The position numbers and the translations under genes were made by a program. From the NCBI GenBank assembly GCA_016165875.1, contig JABBOT010000002.1, forward strand, positions 38,653,868 through 38,717,867: 64,000 nucleotides of DNA, given 5' to 3'. Within the stretch, counting starts at the first letter, position 1; every line of letters starts with the position of its first letter. Below, piece by piece: positions 25,538 to 37,998 of this stretch. The notes under the pieces were generated by a model. The model saw only the letters and a program-made list of their open reading frames with translations. It did no database searches and was not told where the DNA came from. The stretch is from Acanthopleura granulata. Lineage: Eukaryota; Mollusca; Polyplacophora; Chitonida; Chitonidae.

Positions 25538-25675
25538 ATTTATTTATTATTTATATATTTCATTGGTGTTTTACGCCGTACTCAAGATTATTTCACTTGT
25601 ACGACGGCGGCCACCATTATGGTGGAAAGAAACCGGGCAGAGCCCTGGGGAAACTCACGAAAATACACAGGTTGG
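25538..25675 (-). mobile_element. SINE, 5'-truncated
   Basis: Tail, gttttacgccgtactcaaga, cgacggcggccaccattatg and ccgggcagagccctgggga are present. The copy breaks off before the tRNA-like head. 25,676-27,430 shows no recognised gene. Confidence 0.8.
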
Positions 25676-27434
25676 ATCACAATTGAGGCGGTTGAAATTA
25701 AAAATGATATGAGCAGTGATGTGCAACATTTGCACAATGCACAATGTCACTTTCCAAATACAAGTAATGTTCGTTTCTATCATTTGACTTCTTTGCCTCA
25801 GTTTGTACCAAAGCTGTAACTCTGGATGATTCAAACCTGACGTCCTTTCACAAAAAACATTCCTACAGTGTATGCCTGTCGCCATACTGTCATATACTAT
25901 TTGCAAGTCGATAAACAAACTGCCTATCACTTAAAACTTTTACAAAGTCTTTCAGATTAAGATGTGCATATATATCAGTGAACATGGGAGAGCACAACAT
26001 TTAAGCACTTTCTCATATTCTGATCGTACTGATATGACGTCCATCAAAAATGCTTTTGTATTTATACTCGTATAATTGTAGTTATCTATTGTAATCATGC
26101 TACTTTGTCTTGTCTCTTAAATTGTTTAGTAATATATGTATACATGTAGATAAAACCAGGATTGGCATACACGTACTCTGGTGATCGTGGTGCAGGCTAC
26201 TTTATTTATAAATAAGCAGCCATTACCCCTTGTATCTGGCACTTCGGCTAAACAGTGCCATGTCAAATAGCGCATTTTCTCTGCATTTACAACAATGCTG
26301 GTTGACATAATATAAACACTCATTGAGATCCAACCAGTGCAGCATACGGTATGTTTACATACGCCTAAGCTGATATGCGGTGAGATTTAGTGCCACTTGA
26401 ATTCAACTCTTCCATCGGCTTTAAGACGGAGTTTTAGGAAATTTAAAAGCAGACAAACAACAGATACATAAAAATATCACCGTAAATAAATACAATATCC
26501 CCAACCTCTGTGTCACACTAACGCAGAGGTAACGCAGCAAACATCAAACTGCGATTACATTGGTCCTAAGCATATCAAGTTACCCTGGTCGGATGAAAGA
26601 ATTTAACTGATTGAATTGAAGGCTTAATGGGACTGACTTGTAACTGTAATTGCAGTGGTGGATCTAGCAACCTGTGGTCGTATCATCATCCCATACATTG
26701 TTCAACAGCAACACCGGACATCCGCTGAAGCGACCCTTCCTGAAGCAGACTTCCGCACCTGTTTGTCCTCAACCAAGTACTTAAGTTCAAGCAAACCATA
26801 CACCAGGAGCTAGTACCACACATTCAGTGCATCTTCATGTAGGAGCAATTACAATGTATTTACCAGCGTGACGAACACAAACACACTTTGCACACGAAAA
26901 TATTGTAATTAACCTATATATTCGAAGCAAAAAATCATCTCATACGTATGAATACGGCTATGTGCATGATTATGAATCATAACGTAATTTTAGATCAGTG
27001 TGTTAGAGATAAGCATGTATGCATGGGAAACATATTTGCCTTAAAAAAACACATGATGAGATTTAAAATTATAATATATGTTATTCCCTGCACACCGATT
27101 GATCTAGGATGAAAAGACATTTCTCCCCTGTTTAAATTTAAACACTTCACAATTTTAATACTTCGAATTTCAAAACAGTCCCGAGATGGAAGTAAAAGTA
27201 AGAGGAAGCTTGTTTCGTGCTGTGCTAAGAGTGTTCAGCTATGACCAACATCAGAAGTTGATCACATGTGCGTGACATCTCTTGGTATGTGACACAAATC
27301 AATAGATAAGCAGGAAATAATTGCCTTTATAGAACTTCAATTCATGAAATTAAACAATTTCCAGCTAACCTTTATCTATACTCTTGGCAGCATAATAGAG
27401 GCATCACGGTATGACACGAGATAATTAATGCTTG

Positions 27435-27441
27435 TATAAAA
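27435..27441 (+). promoter_or_regulatory. Candidate TATA box of the GPCR gene
   Basis: Perfect TATAAAA about 410 bp upstream of the start codon, which would leave a 5' UTR of roughly 385 nt if unspliced. Such a match can occur by chance in AT-rich DNA, so this is a suggestion only. Confidence 0.3.
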
Positions 27442-27853
27442 GTTAAGTGTTCGTTTGCTTTAACAGTACGGGCTTAGTCATTTCCTGTTGCTATTGTTCC
27501 TATCATAGTCAGAGTCTGTTTCGCTATAAATCCAGATGCACGACTGGATTTGTCCCAGACCACTTCCTTCACATGGCGAGTCGCTTAGCAACCTTCGCTC
27601 CATTTCATAATGTTTAAGATCAGAGCAAAGAAAGAGTGCAACGAAAGTTCTCCACTCGAGAATGTGATCTCGGACTCGTCCGGAATACCACGAGCTTCGA
27701 CGCTTCCTGTGTGTTTGCTGGAGTGTAATAACAGTTATTAGTATATAGTGTGGAGGCGACCAGCCGCTGAGCACACTAGTTCCACACCATAACTAGCTCG
27801 GTTATTGGTTCCCACACATCCTGGGATATTATCAGACAAGTCAGCTGGATGAT

Positions 27854-30181
27854 ATGATGTCAGCACGTGGAAATTCACGGCCAAACGTTAACGCCAGACA
27901 GTCAGATAGGATCACAATGTTCTTCAAACAGGTCCGAAACCTTCAGGTTTGCACCTTGGTGTTTCTCCTTCTGCCATGGGAATCTCTGTCCCTTCCTAAG
28001 GTCCCAGAGATCTTTTCCATTAATCAGTGGGCAGCGGAATGTTCGGAAAAAACCACGTGCGCTGCGAGACCATTGCCAGACGACGAACTCTCCGCCAGCA
28101 GGTTTCTCCTCAACTTCAGCTGCCATTGCGACACTTCCTGTGAAAGGTTCGGAGATTGTTGTCTGGACAATGTCCTTGAACCTTGTGCTTGGAACCAAAC
28201 ATGTCGGAATGAGATACAGATTTCCAAAGCACGAGAGTACATTTCCTGCGAAAACGTCCCAGAAATTGATCCAAATAGTGGCATATATCTGGTGTCCAAA
28301 TGCCCGGAGAGCTGGAAAGATGAGTTTGTACGGAGCCACTGTGAGGGGCATTTTGAGAATGACACCTTGCTGAACCTGCCGGTGGTTTGCAAAGGAGACA
28401 CCTATAACTACAAGAATCTATACTGCGCCATTTGTCACGGTGAAGACAATTTTCTATATTGGAATGTTGAAACATGCTGTAAGAACATTACCATTGAGGA
28501 GTTTGATGAACGAGGCAGTTTTGAAGTTATATGCCAAACGGAATATCGTCCCCCTGGAACCAATTATACTTACAGACCATGTAGACAAGGCATCGACACC
28601 TGCCCAGGTGATTACCCAGATGATGACACAAGAGAACTGTGCGCTAATGGCAGTGCTGTATATATGTACTCTAACACCAATACTTACAAAAACATTCATT
28701 GTGCCGTGTGTAACAATGTATCCTTAGAGGAGGTTTATTGCACGCAACAAAATATCGTCCGCCACGATTCATTGTGTCACGCTAGAAAAAGAAAACTGCC
28801 TTATTCTTATAAAATATTACTGGATATGAATACGAACAGTCGGACAAAGTCTACTCGAGTTGGTGTGAGAGGCATTCAAATAACAACTCGCAATTTAACA
28901 CAGAGTTTACGATGTCCAAAAAACAGGGTATACGATCCCTTTATCAAAGCGTGCAGAGCTATATGGTGCCGAGGTTCCCCGGATGAGGACTGGTCGAACT
29001 GTCGGCCCGACAGAAGTGATAGATTAGGTGATAACGCTGATAACGAGGTCTCTCTGGCCTGTCCGTGGATCAGGCTGAATCAGACGGAGTATCAGCTCGA
29101 TGTAAACGGAACTATTTTTATCAGAGCCCATCAGAAGCGTTACCAGCCAGCTGAGTTTCGTCTGTCAGAGGAATACGCTTTTGTTTGCGTGGAATTTACA
29201 CAAAACTACACCGAACATAAGCTAGAGAACGGGACTAAAATAGCCTTCAATTTCAGCGAGACTCAAGTTTATTTATCCCTTGTCGGGGTGTTATTATCTC
29301 TCATTGCCCTCGCTGTTCAGATGGTGGTTTATGCCCTCTTACCTACTTTGAGGAATGTTCCTGGCAAGAACTTAATGTGCTTGGTAGCCTCTTTGTTTTT
29401 GGCAGAGTTACTGTTCTTGGTGGCGCCATCATTAGAGGAGGTTTCCAATGAGGCGTGCGTCTCTATAGCTGTTATGATGCATTTTGGATTTCTGGCCGCC
29501 TTTTGCTGGATGCAAGTGATGGCTTTTGATATTTGGTACACGTTTAGTCGCAAATCCCTTCACTCTCCTCAGAACAGCAAATCCAGTGCATTTTGGTTTT
29601 ACCAGGCTTACGGATGGCTTACTCCTACAGTAATAGTCTCGGTGGCTGTCATAGTGGACAACTTCTGCCAAACAGCCTTTTTCCTGAGACCCTTGTACGG
29701 GCAAGGCGTTTGTTGGATTGCTAGCCGCACCGGCTTACTCATGTTTTTTGCTGGGCCGGTTGCCATAGTAGTTATCTCGAATATCATTTTCTTCATCTTG
29801 ACAGTACGAAGTATTATTGAAGTGGACAAGTCAACAAGCATAGCTAACAAGAACTCTGAAAAACGCAGATTCTTTCTGTATGTTAAATTGTGCTTTTTAA
29901 TGGGAGTAGCTTGGGCATTTGGTTTCTTGGCAGCCTTCACAGATGTCCAAGCACTTTGGTATTTGTTTGTCATTCTAAATACTCTGCAAGGAATGTTCAT
30001 TTGTGTGGCTTTTGTTTGCACCAAAAAGGTGATAAAACTACTTAAAGAGAAATTCACTTGTGAATACCGCTCGGCATCACGTGGAAAGTCACGTGGCACT
30101 GCATCCAGTTCAACTGGTAAGACTACATTAAGCACGAGAAGCACATACGCTGTTATTGGCAAAAATGTTCACGAAGTGTAA
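27854..30181 (+). CDS. SMB-domain methuselah-like GPCR
   Basis: This is a 775-residue seven-transmembrane receptor, expected at the plasma membrane. A second in-frame ATG (Met22, at 27917) directly precedes a signal-peptide-like hydrophobic stretch (residues 30-47) and may be the true start. Residues 63-111 have somatomedin-B-like spacing (C63, C69, C90-x-C92, C96, GDCC at 100-103, C111). A long ectodomain follows with further cysteine pairs of the form YCAICHGE and HCAVCNN and many N-glycosylation sequons. The 7TM block runs from about 473 to 725, with family-B/methuselah-like signatures: MQVMAFDIWYTF in TM3, YGWLTP in TM4, GVCWI in loop 2, LMGVAWAFGF in TM6 and LWYLFVILNTLQG in TM7. No GPS autoproteolysis motif is visible before TM1, so a true adhesion GPCR is unlikely. 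The tail is Ser/Thr-rich. The whole CDS is one uninterrupted frame. The ligand is unknown. Confidence 0.92.
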   Translation: MMSARGNSRPNVNARQSDRITMFFKQVRNLQVCTLVFLLLPWESLSLPKVPEIFSINQWAAECSEKTTCAARPLPDDELSASRFLLNFSCHCDTSCERFGDCCLDNVLEPCAWNQTCRNEIQISKAREYISCENVPEIDPNSGIYLVSKCPESWKDEFVRSHCEGHFENDTLLNLPVVCKGDTYNYKNLYCAICHGEDNFLYWNVETCCKNITIEEFDERGSFEVICQTEYRPPGTNYTYRPCRQGIDTCPGDYPDDDTRELCANGSAVYMYSNTNTYKNIHCAVCNNVSLEEVYCTQQNIVRHDSLCHARKRKLPYSYKILLDMNTNSRTKSTRVGVRGIQITTRNLTQSLRCPKNRVYDPFIKACRAIWCRGSPDEDWSNCRPDRSDRLGDNADNEVSLACPWIRLNQTEYQLDVNGTIFIRAHQKRYQPAEFRLSEEYAFVCVEFTQNYTEHKLENGTKIAFNFSETQVYLSLVGVLLSLIALAVQMVVYALLPTLRNVPGKNLMCLVASLFLAELLFLVAPSLEEVSNEACVSIAVMMHFGFLAAFCWMQVMAFDIWYTFSRKSLHSPQNSKSSAFWFYQAYGWLTPTVIVSVAVIVDNFCQTAFFLRPLYGQGVCWIASRTGLLMFFAGPVAIVVISNIIFFILTVRSIIEVDKSTSIANKNSEKRRFFLYVKLCFLMGVAWAFGFLAAFTDVQALWYLFVILNTLQGMFICVAFVCTKKVIKLLKEKFTCEYRSASRGKSRGTASSSTGKTTLSTRSTYAVIGKNVHEV

Positions 30182-30367
30182 CTACCCTGTACATGTTTTC
30201 TTTCCCGAATTTTGTCTGACACATATGCCATCGAAAGACAAGGCAAGACTATATGTACATGTGTGTAAGGTTTGAAAAATCACCGCGCTGAAATCGGTGA
30301 CCTGAAATAAGTCTTTAGTAAATTGTTAAATTTAACTTTCTATTGAATATATAGATATGGCATCTAA

Positions 30368-30373
30368 ATTAAA
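30368..30373 (+). promoter_or_regulatory. Candidate polyadenylation signal (GPCR gene)
   Basis: ATTAAA, the commonest variant hexamer, about 190 nt past the GPCR stop codon. Confidence 0.4.
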
Positions 30374-30654
30374 GACCCATCCTTATCGTGTTACGAACGT
30401 GTTTGGTTTCATTACATTCATTCAAAGCGAACTGCATTACGCAACATATAATTACATTGGTGGGTGCAGTCCTAACACGTAATCGTTTATGTTATTTCGC
30501 TTTTCTACAATTAAGGCAATGATGTACAATTAACTATATATATAATACACATAGTTCATGTATATCAGGACTATATGATGCTGTCCCAAGTGGATTCCCG
30601 GCCTATAAAGGGCATATACAACAAAACAGATATGCAGCATATAAGTGTCTACTA

Positions 30655-30775
30655 CTGGGCTGTCTCTACCAGCCCTGCCGAAGGCTCTTGACAAATAAAA
30701 TGAAGGTTCGAATCCAGCTTTTGTATGTTCGGCTGCGGCTTTAGAAGAAAAGCAGGCGGACCAAAGTTTTGGAAA
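30655..30775 (+). mobile_element. tRNA-like repeat fragment with B box
   Basis: A perfect B-box-like ggttcgaatcc lies at 30705-30715, followed by gttcggctgcggctttag. It looks like the head of a SINE, but the tail is not identifiable. The rest of 30,182-31,620 shows nothing definite. Confidence 0.35.
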
Positions 30776-31621
30776 TCCAAACTTGCTACTAATTCATTTT
30801 CAGAAAGTTTCTTAAACGCCTATAATAATATAAAGATTCAAATTGTGGCATGCAGTCGGGAGTTCTATAGCTGACTACATGGAAAGGAATCTAATGTACC
30901 AAAAAATGTCATTCTGTGTGTAATCAGAAAATTTGAATTATTTATCCCTGCTTGCACAGTTCACTGAGGGGCTTGGTCTGAGCTTTATATAGTACGCACC
31001 GAGTTGTGTGATAGGTGCACACTTGGTGACCACTGTTGCAAGCGTACAAACGTTTACCCTCTTTGAAAAGCTTCAGTATATGGCGATGATTAGGAAATGC
31101 AGGAAACACGTCGCCATGTTCAGTAATTCAAGAAAGAGTAACAGCGGCCGGCTAGCGCATAGAAAATGTTATGGGCCTCGCTGCAAATAGGATCCATTCA
31201 AACTTGACAATCCAGTTATTTTAACACTCAACTGATGCCCTGAAACGACAATTATTTCTGTATTTAAAACCTAACATCAGTCAACTTTATACGCTTTTTG
31301 TCTTAGAACGGAACTGTTTGTATAAATTAAGGAATCAGAAGCCACGTCCAGTGTTATCGAGCTTATTCTTTCGTCAAGCCAAACGCTTGTAACAGGTAGG
31401 CCTATATTGTAGGTATATGTCTGGAAGAATCACGACAACAGTTTGCCCAGTTTGACTTTTGACACTTTGAATTATAACCAAAAAACCTTACTTTAAGCAA
31501 TAATAGTTTCTATACATTCAATGAACAAGGCAATGAGAATGACGGCTTGCATTTCATCAATGAGAGAAAAGTTTGGGTCAAATGACTAAAAAATCTGAAA
31601 TTGAGTTTATTCTCATAAAAC

Positions 31622-31948
31622 TGAGTCATATGACCAGATCAGCGGAGTCAGGAATGGCTCGTCAGGTTATATGTTGACTCATTTGGATCGGAAAACTCAC
31701 AGAAGCCCTGCCTCTATAGTCAAAGTACTTACTCGAAAGACTCGCTTATTCCATTGGTCAGTAGTCTCTCTCCTCTGGTTAAAGAACTCGTTCAGTTACA
31801 TGACTCACTGGGACGATTACCAGAACTCGTGCATGAGATGACTCATTTGTTGCAGAAAATCACTCGCACGTGACTCACTTTTTCCCCAACGTCGGTGATG
31901 TGACTGGCCTCGCTGAATCGACAACGAAAGACTCACTGGGATGAGTCA
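31622..31948. promoter_or_regulatory. Cluster of six AP-1-type TGA(C/G)TCA motifs
   Basis: Perfect heptamers occur at 31622 (TGAGTCA), 31675, 31801, 31839, 31871 (all TGACTCA) and 31942 (TGAGTCA), with several near-matches (actcact, actcgc) between them. By base composition one would expect roughly one per 8 kb. They may be an enhancer bound by Jun/Fos-type bZIP factors about 2.1-2.4 kb upstream of actin, or the remains of a degenerate tandem repeat. Confidence 0.5.
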
Positions 31949-32221
31949 CTTTAACGCAAAAGTGACCAATTAATTTTTTCAATGACGTCAACAACAAAAC
32001 TCGCTGGCCTCTATTGGTGAATGAAAGCCAAGTACTAAATTTCGTAAAATTTCTTTCAGTCTCTATTGTGCCCGTATTTTTATGTAATTGACCTTTAGCC
32101 GACGGTCCTAACATCATTATTTAGGGTTGGTGTAAAGAGTTCCCTTATATTCTACCCGTTGTGGTCTCTGTATGTCTTATCAGGTTCACTGAGTAGTAAC
32201 AGCGTATATAGTTAAAGTTAG

Positions 32222-32490
32222 CTGGCTCAGTCGGTTAACGCGCTAACGCAGCGCAATGACCGAAGCCCCCAACCAATGCGGTCGCTGTGAGTTCAAATCC
32301 AGCTCATGCTGGCTTCCTCTCCGGCCGTACGTGGGACGGTCTGCCAGCGACCTGCGGATGATCGTGGGTTTCCCCCGGGCTCTGCCCGGTTTCCTCCTAC
32401 CATAATGATGGCCGCCGTCGTATAAGTGAAATATTCTTGAGTACGGCTTGAGTACACCAATCAAATAAATAAATAAATAAATAAATAAAG
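32222..32490 (+). mobile_element. Full-length SINE with target-site duplication
   Basis: The best copy in the window. The tRNA-like head carries an A box (tggctcagtcgg) and a B box (gagttcaaatcc), followed by the family core and a 3' tail of about seven AAAT units. It is flanked by the 9-bp direct repeat taaagttag at 32213-32221 and 32491-32499, the expected target-site duplication of LINE-mediated insertion. 32,500-33,840 holds no recognised gene. A C-rich then A-rich simple tract lies at 33194-33222. Confidence 0.92.
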
Positions 32491-33848
32491 TAAAGTTAGT
32501 TACCATTATCTTGGCAGACTCACCATTGGTATGAACAGAATTTGACCTATTGTTAAATGCAAACACTGTATAGAGTTTGTTTAACACCCTCTCAAAATCG
32601 TGGTGTTCATACTGCACTCCAATATACGCAGAGTTGCCATAGTTTATATAGTATCTCTCGTCGCGAGCAGATAAAAAGTGTATATACTGTCAGGAGTCAC
32701 GTTTTACCCCTGTTAATATGTCATAGGTGGCAGAATGGTCTACGCTATTTACAGCTAATATTAGGTAAAAATAGCGTTCGGACGACTCTGCCATATATAT
32801 AAGTAACTACCTACATTAAACAGTGTTGTCGTCCTAGTGTTATTTCTGGGTACAATAATTTCGTTTTGTATCCCAAAATGCAAAGCATGTAATTCAATCC
32901 AAAGTTATCCCCTTCAGTAAATCAATGACCAAATCAAGCCGACGCCACTCAAAGCGACAAGCAAAACTGTCCACAAATGTTCTGAACTATTTTCATTTTC
33001 TTTCTGTGCTGTACGAAGCATTTGAAGGAGGATGAAAAAGTGTCGTCCACTTATATATAAGAGATGTGACGTCACATGATTTAATATTTGTTAAATTCTT
33101 TCTGATGAACTCCCTAATACATGTAGGGTCACTGTAATACATTGGCCATGTTAAACTCCCGTAGGTTCACTGCCAATGAACCGCCAGGCAAACCGCCCCC
33201 CGCCCCCGCCAAAAAAAAAAAACAAAACATTCTTTTTCTATCATTTTGTAGAATTAGTTCTGAGCTAAAATAGCATTTAAAGGAAAGTAAAATATGGTGG
33301 TCCACAACTTTATATTGTGATGCGGCAACAAATCAATTCCTTCCAAAAATGAAGATCAACTTTGGTGAACTCCTGACTGTGACAGGTTTTCATGGACTCA
33401 AGACCTGAAAATGATGTAAAATTCATTCGGAAAAATATGGTCCCAAAAATCCAGCTTACAAATAAAATTGTAAACGAATAATTTAAAGTACTTCCGGACA
33501 CAGTTCTCTTGTAATTTCAATTGTGGGACACATTATTTTTTACTTCATGTTTGACGGGAAAACCTTGAAAAAAGAGGAAGCTGGCCTTTAAATGTAACCC
33601 TCTGATGTGGACTATAACGGCACATGGAACTGCTTTTTGCTGTTAGACCTAAAAACAAGAGAGAAAACAAAATGGGGTAAAATTGCCAGTACAAAGTTGA
33701 CCTCTGACTTCATTGAAATCGACTGCCACGAGGTAGTGTGTTTGTGGGCGGGTCCATCGGCTGATGTGTCGTATGCGTCACAGTGCGTCACAGCGTCGAA
33801 CGTTTCACTCCATGATGTCACTAACTTCCCGCGTACCACACTTTATGC

Positions 33849-33858
33849 CCATATATGG
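33849..33858 (+). promoter_or_regulatory. CArG box (SRF site) upstream of actin
   Basis: Perfect CC(A/T)6GG, ccatatatgg, 184 bp upstream of the actin ATG. Serum response factor controls many animal actin genes through this element. No separate TATA box is evident between here and the ATG. Confidence 0.7.
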
Positions 33859-34032
33859 AATAAGAGTTTGCCAAATTTGGGCAAGGCCGTGCGCACGAGC
33901 TGAGATTTCTTGGCACTTGTTACACGAAAGCGTCGAACCACGCGGGGTGATCAGTTCACGACAAGCCATTGTGCAGGGTGGCAACGCTAAATACTTCCGT
34001 GGAAATTATCATTTCATCCTTTCACTTCGTAA

Positions 34033-35928
<1,896 letters not shown>

Positions 35929-35929
35929 A

Positions 35930-37560
35930 ACTGAACATTTTAGAAGGCAGATAATTAAAAAAAAAACAACAACAACAACAGTCGCATACCTCATGTGGGA
36001 ATTCCATGTTGACTAGTCAATTGATGTCATCAGTTTATGTAACTGCCAATCCTTACCCAGTAAAAGTTTTTGTTACTTTTCATATACTGTTGTCTTCTCC
36101 AGTGTGTTTAGCAGACATGTCATATGAGTTTTGATTGATAATTGATAGATTGCTGTTCAGAATTGACTGGACTGGAAGAAAATGGAGTAATGGGATAATC
36201 CATCCATGACATAGGCAAGTTACCATATGAAAGCAAATAATGGATGCAAGACTACAAATAACCTGGAAAGTTTTTGAGCACTTATTGTCAACAAGGCCTC
36301 TACAAACAGAGAGAATGAGGTAAATCTACACATTCCTTGTCCAAGGCCTGCACTGAACTCACACGGTTAAGAGTTGCCCACCTCACTGACTGCTCTACAT
36401 TCCAACCTGCATGGACAGGACTTCAAACAAACAGTCCTATGACTTGCCAACGTAACTCTTGTAGATTTCAGCAGGTTTTGCTGAGTCTTGGCAGATCTGC
36501 TGGGGATGATATGGAGATGTGCCTGACCGTCTCTGTTAGCATTCTCTGATTTTCTTTTCAAGTTATCATCGTTTAAAATGGAATTCACATTACACAGCAT
36601 ATTTGAATCATAAATTTATAGTTCATATCATTATGACAAATTACATGTACACATTTTCCATACAAGACATATCAAGAAATCTTACATTGTTTGTATATAT
36701 AGAAAATATGTAACTCAACCACACAATTAGCATTACTATCTATCCACACTTCATTCATGAGAATATTACACACTGGGATATATAAAAATTTCATCCTTTC
36801 ATGAACTGTTACCGGTCCAAATGATACAATTCTTAGTTACAGATTGCGAGGCCTGGCATTAACACATCACTGAATCAGTTTAACATGAAATCTGCATGAA
36901 TCACAGTCAGATCAAGAATAATTGCCCTTACAGGACACTGTGCGACTTAGTGTTTCAAACTAAACAACAGTTCATTTGCCTGCACGTTTCAGTAATGCCC
37001 ACTGAAACTACAGCCTCAACAGGTGGAAGCTAATTTTAATATTTCAATTACACTTTAAAAGAAAAAGGCAAGATAAAATATCTCGAGTCAACAGTAAGAT
37101 CACTGAGAATTACATGTGTATGTGAAATTACCTTACCTTTTTTTTTCTATTGCTGAGTCTTCTTTTCACTCCAATCATGAAATAGTTTTGCAGGACATCA
37201 CAAAATGAACAGTTCGAAAGCAGGAAGACTCTGCAACACATAACTTGCATCCCACACTATCAAAATGGTCCATATTAAAACCAACTGCATTTGTTCTAAG
37301 ACAGACTATCCATGAGCCACTTTTGGTATTGCTGACATCACTAACATTTCACTGGGACTTCCAAGTGACATTCTAGCAAAGCTTTCACAAAATATTCTGC
37401 TGACAGTTTTTCTTTTCTTTCTTTTTAAATATATATATCTTGACTTGATCTTCAATTTTAATCATCCATACTGATCCATTCCTTCACTTCTCAAAATGCA
37501 TAAGTGCTGGAAACATTCTGAACATTGGATCCTGCCAAATGGTTGCCGACAAGACCTTGG
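35930..37560. other. Convergent 3' regions of actin (+) and DECR2 (-)
   Basis: The actin 3' UTR runs rightward and the DECR2 3' UTR runs leftward into this 2-kb gap. The sequence is AT-rich and non-coding by eye. Confidence 0.4.
35954..35959 (+). promoter_or_regulatory. Possible early polyadenylation signal of actin
   Basis: ATTAAA only 26 nt after the stop codon, directly followed by an A-rich tract and (CAA)n. It may be just part of an A-rich simple sequence. No AATAAA was found by eye in the next few hundred bases. Confidence 0.25.
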
Positions 37561-37562
37561 CT

Positions 37563-37668
37563 CCCTTTCACAAAGCACATGTAGCGTTACGTGCATGTAA
37601 CTACCATGGTGATGTAATACCCACAGTACTGGTTGCCATGGAAGTTACGTGCAGTGAAACAGACCCCT
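37563..37668. repeat. Foldback (MITE-like) element
   Basis: Partly palindromic: cttacgtgcatgtaac-type sequence with ccatgg at the left (gttacgtgcatgtaactacc, 37586-37605) is answered at the right by ccatggaagttacgtgcagt (37637-37656). The outer ends tttcac and gtgaaa are also complementary. A short non-autonomous foldback repeat is likely. Confidence 0.5.
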
Positions 37669-37674
37669 TAACAT

Positions 37675-37680
37675 TTTATT
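37675..37680 (-). promoter_or_regulatory. Candidate polyadenylation signal of DECR2
   Basis: AATAAA on the minus strand, about 320 nt past the DECR2 stop codon. Confidence 0.4.
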
Positions 37681-37998
37681 AAATGTTCCACACTCGACTG
37701 ATCACAATGACATCACAATAAAAAAAAAACATGTCACAACAGAATCTGATACATCGTAACATTGCAGAAATAGGGTTACAATCAAATTTAGACGTAACAA
37801 TGGTTCAAGGTCCTGCATCACGCTAGCACCACCTTGCAGGATTAAAAAAAAACATGCCGCCTTTCTGTTAACATGGCTAGTGGCCAGCCAAGAATAACTC
37901 GATCAAAACATTTCTTTGCATAAATTCACGTAGCTATGATTTTCTTCTTAATGGAAATGTCTACATATACTACTGGTGAGAAGCAAGGGCGCTCTAGC

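Noticed and set aside
27902..30162. Several 80-184-residue frames antisense to or in other frames of the GPCR
   Set aside because: They are shadows of the receptor CDS, whose protein has clear 7TM signatures.
33607..33903. 98-residue plus-strand frame ending near the CArG box
   Set aside because: It overlaps the presumed actin promoter, has no recognised similarity and no splice link to the actin exons.
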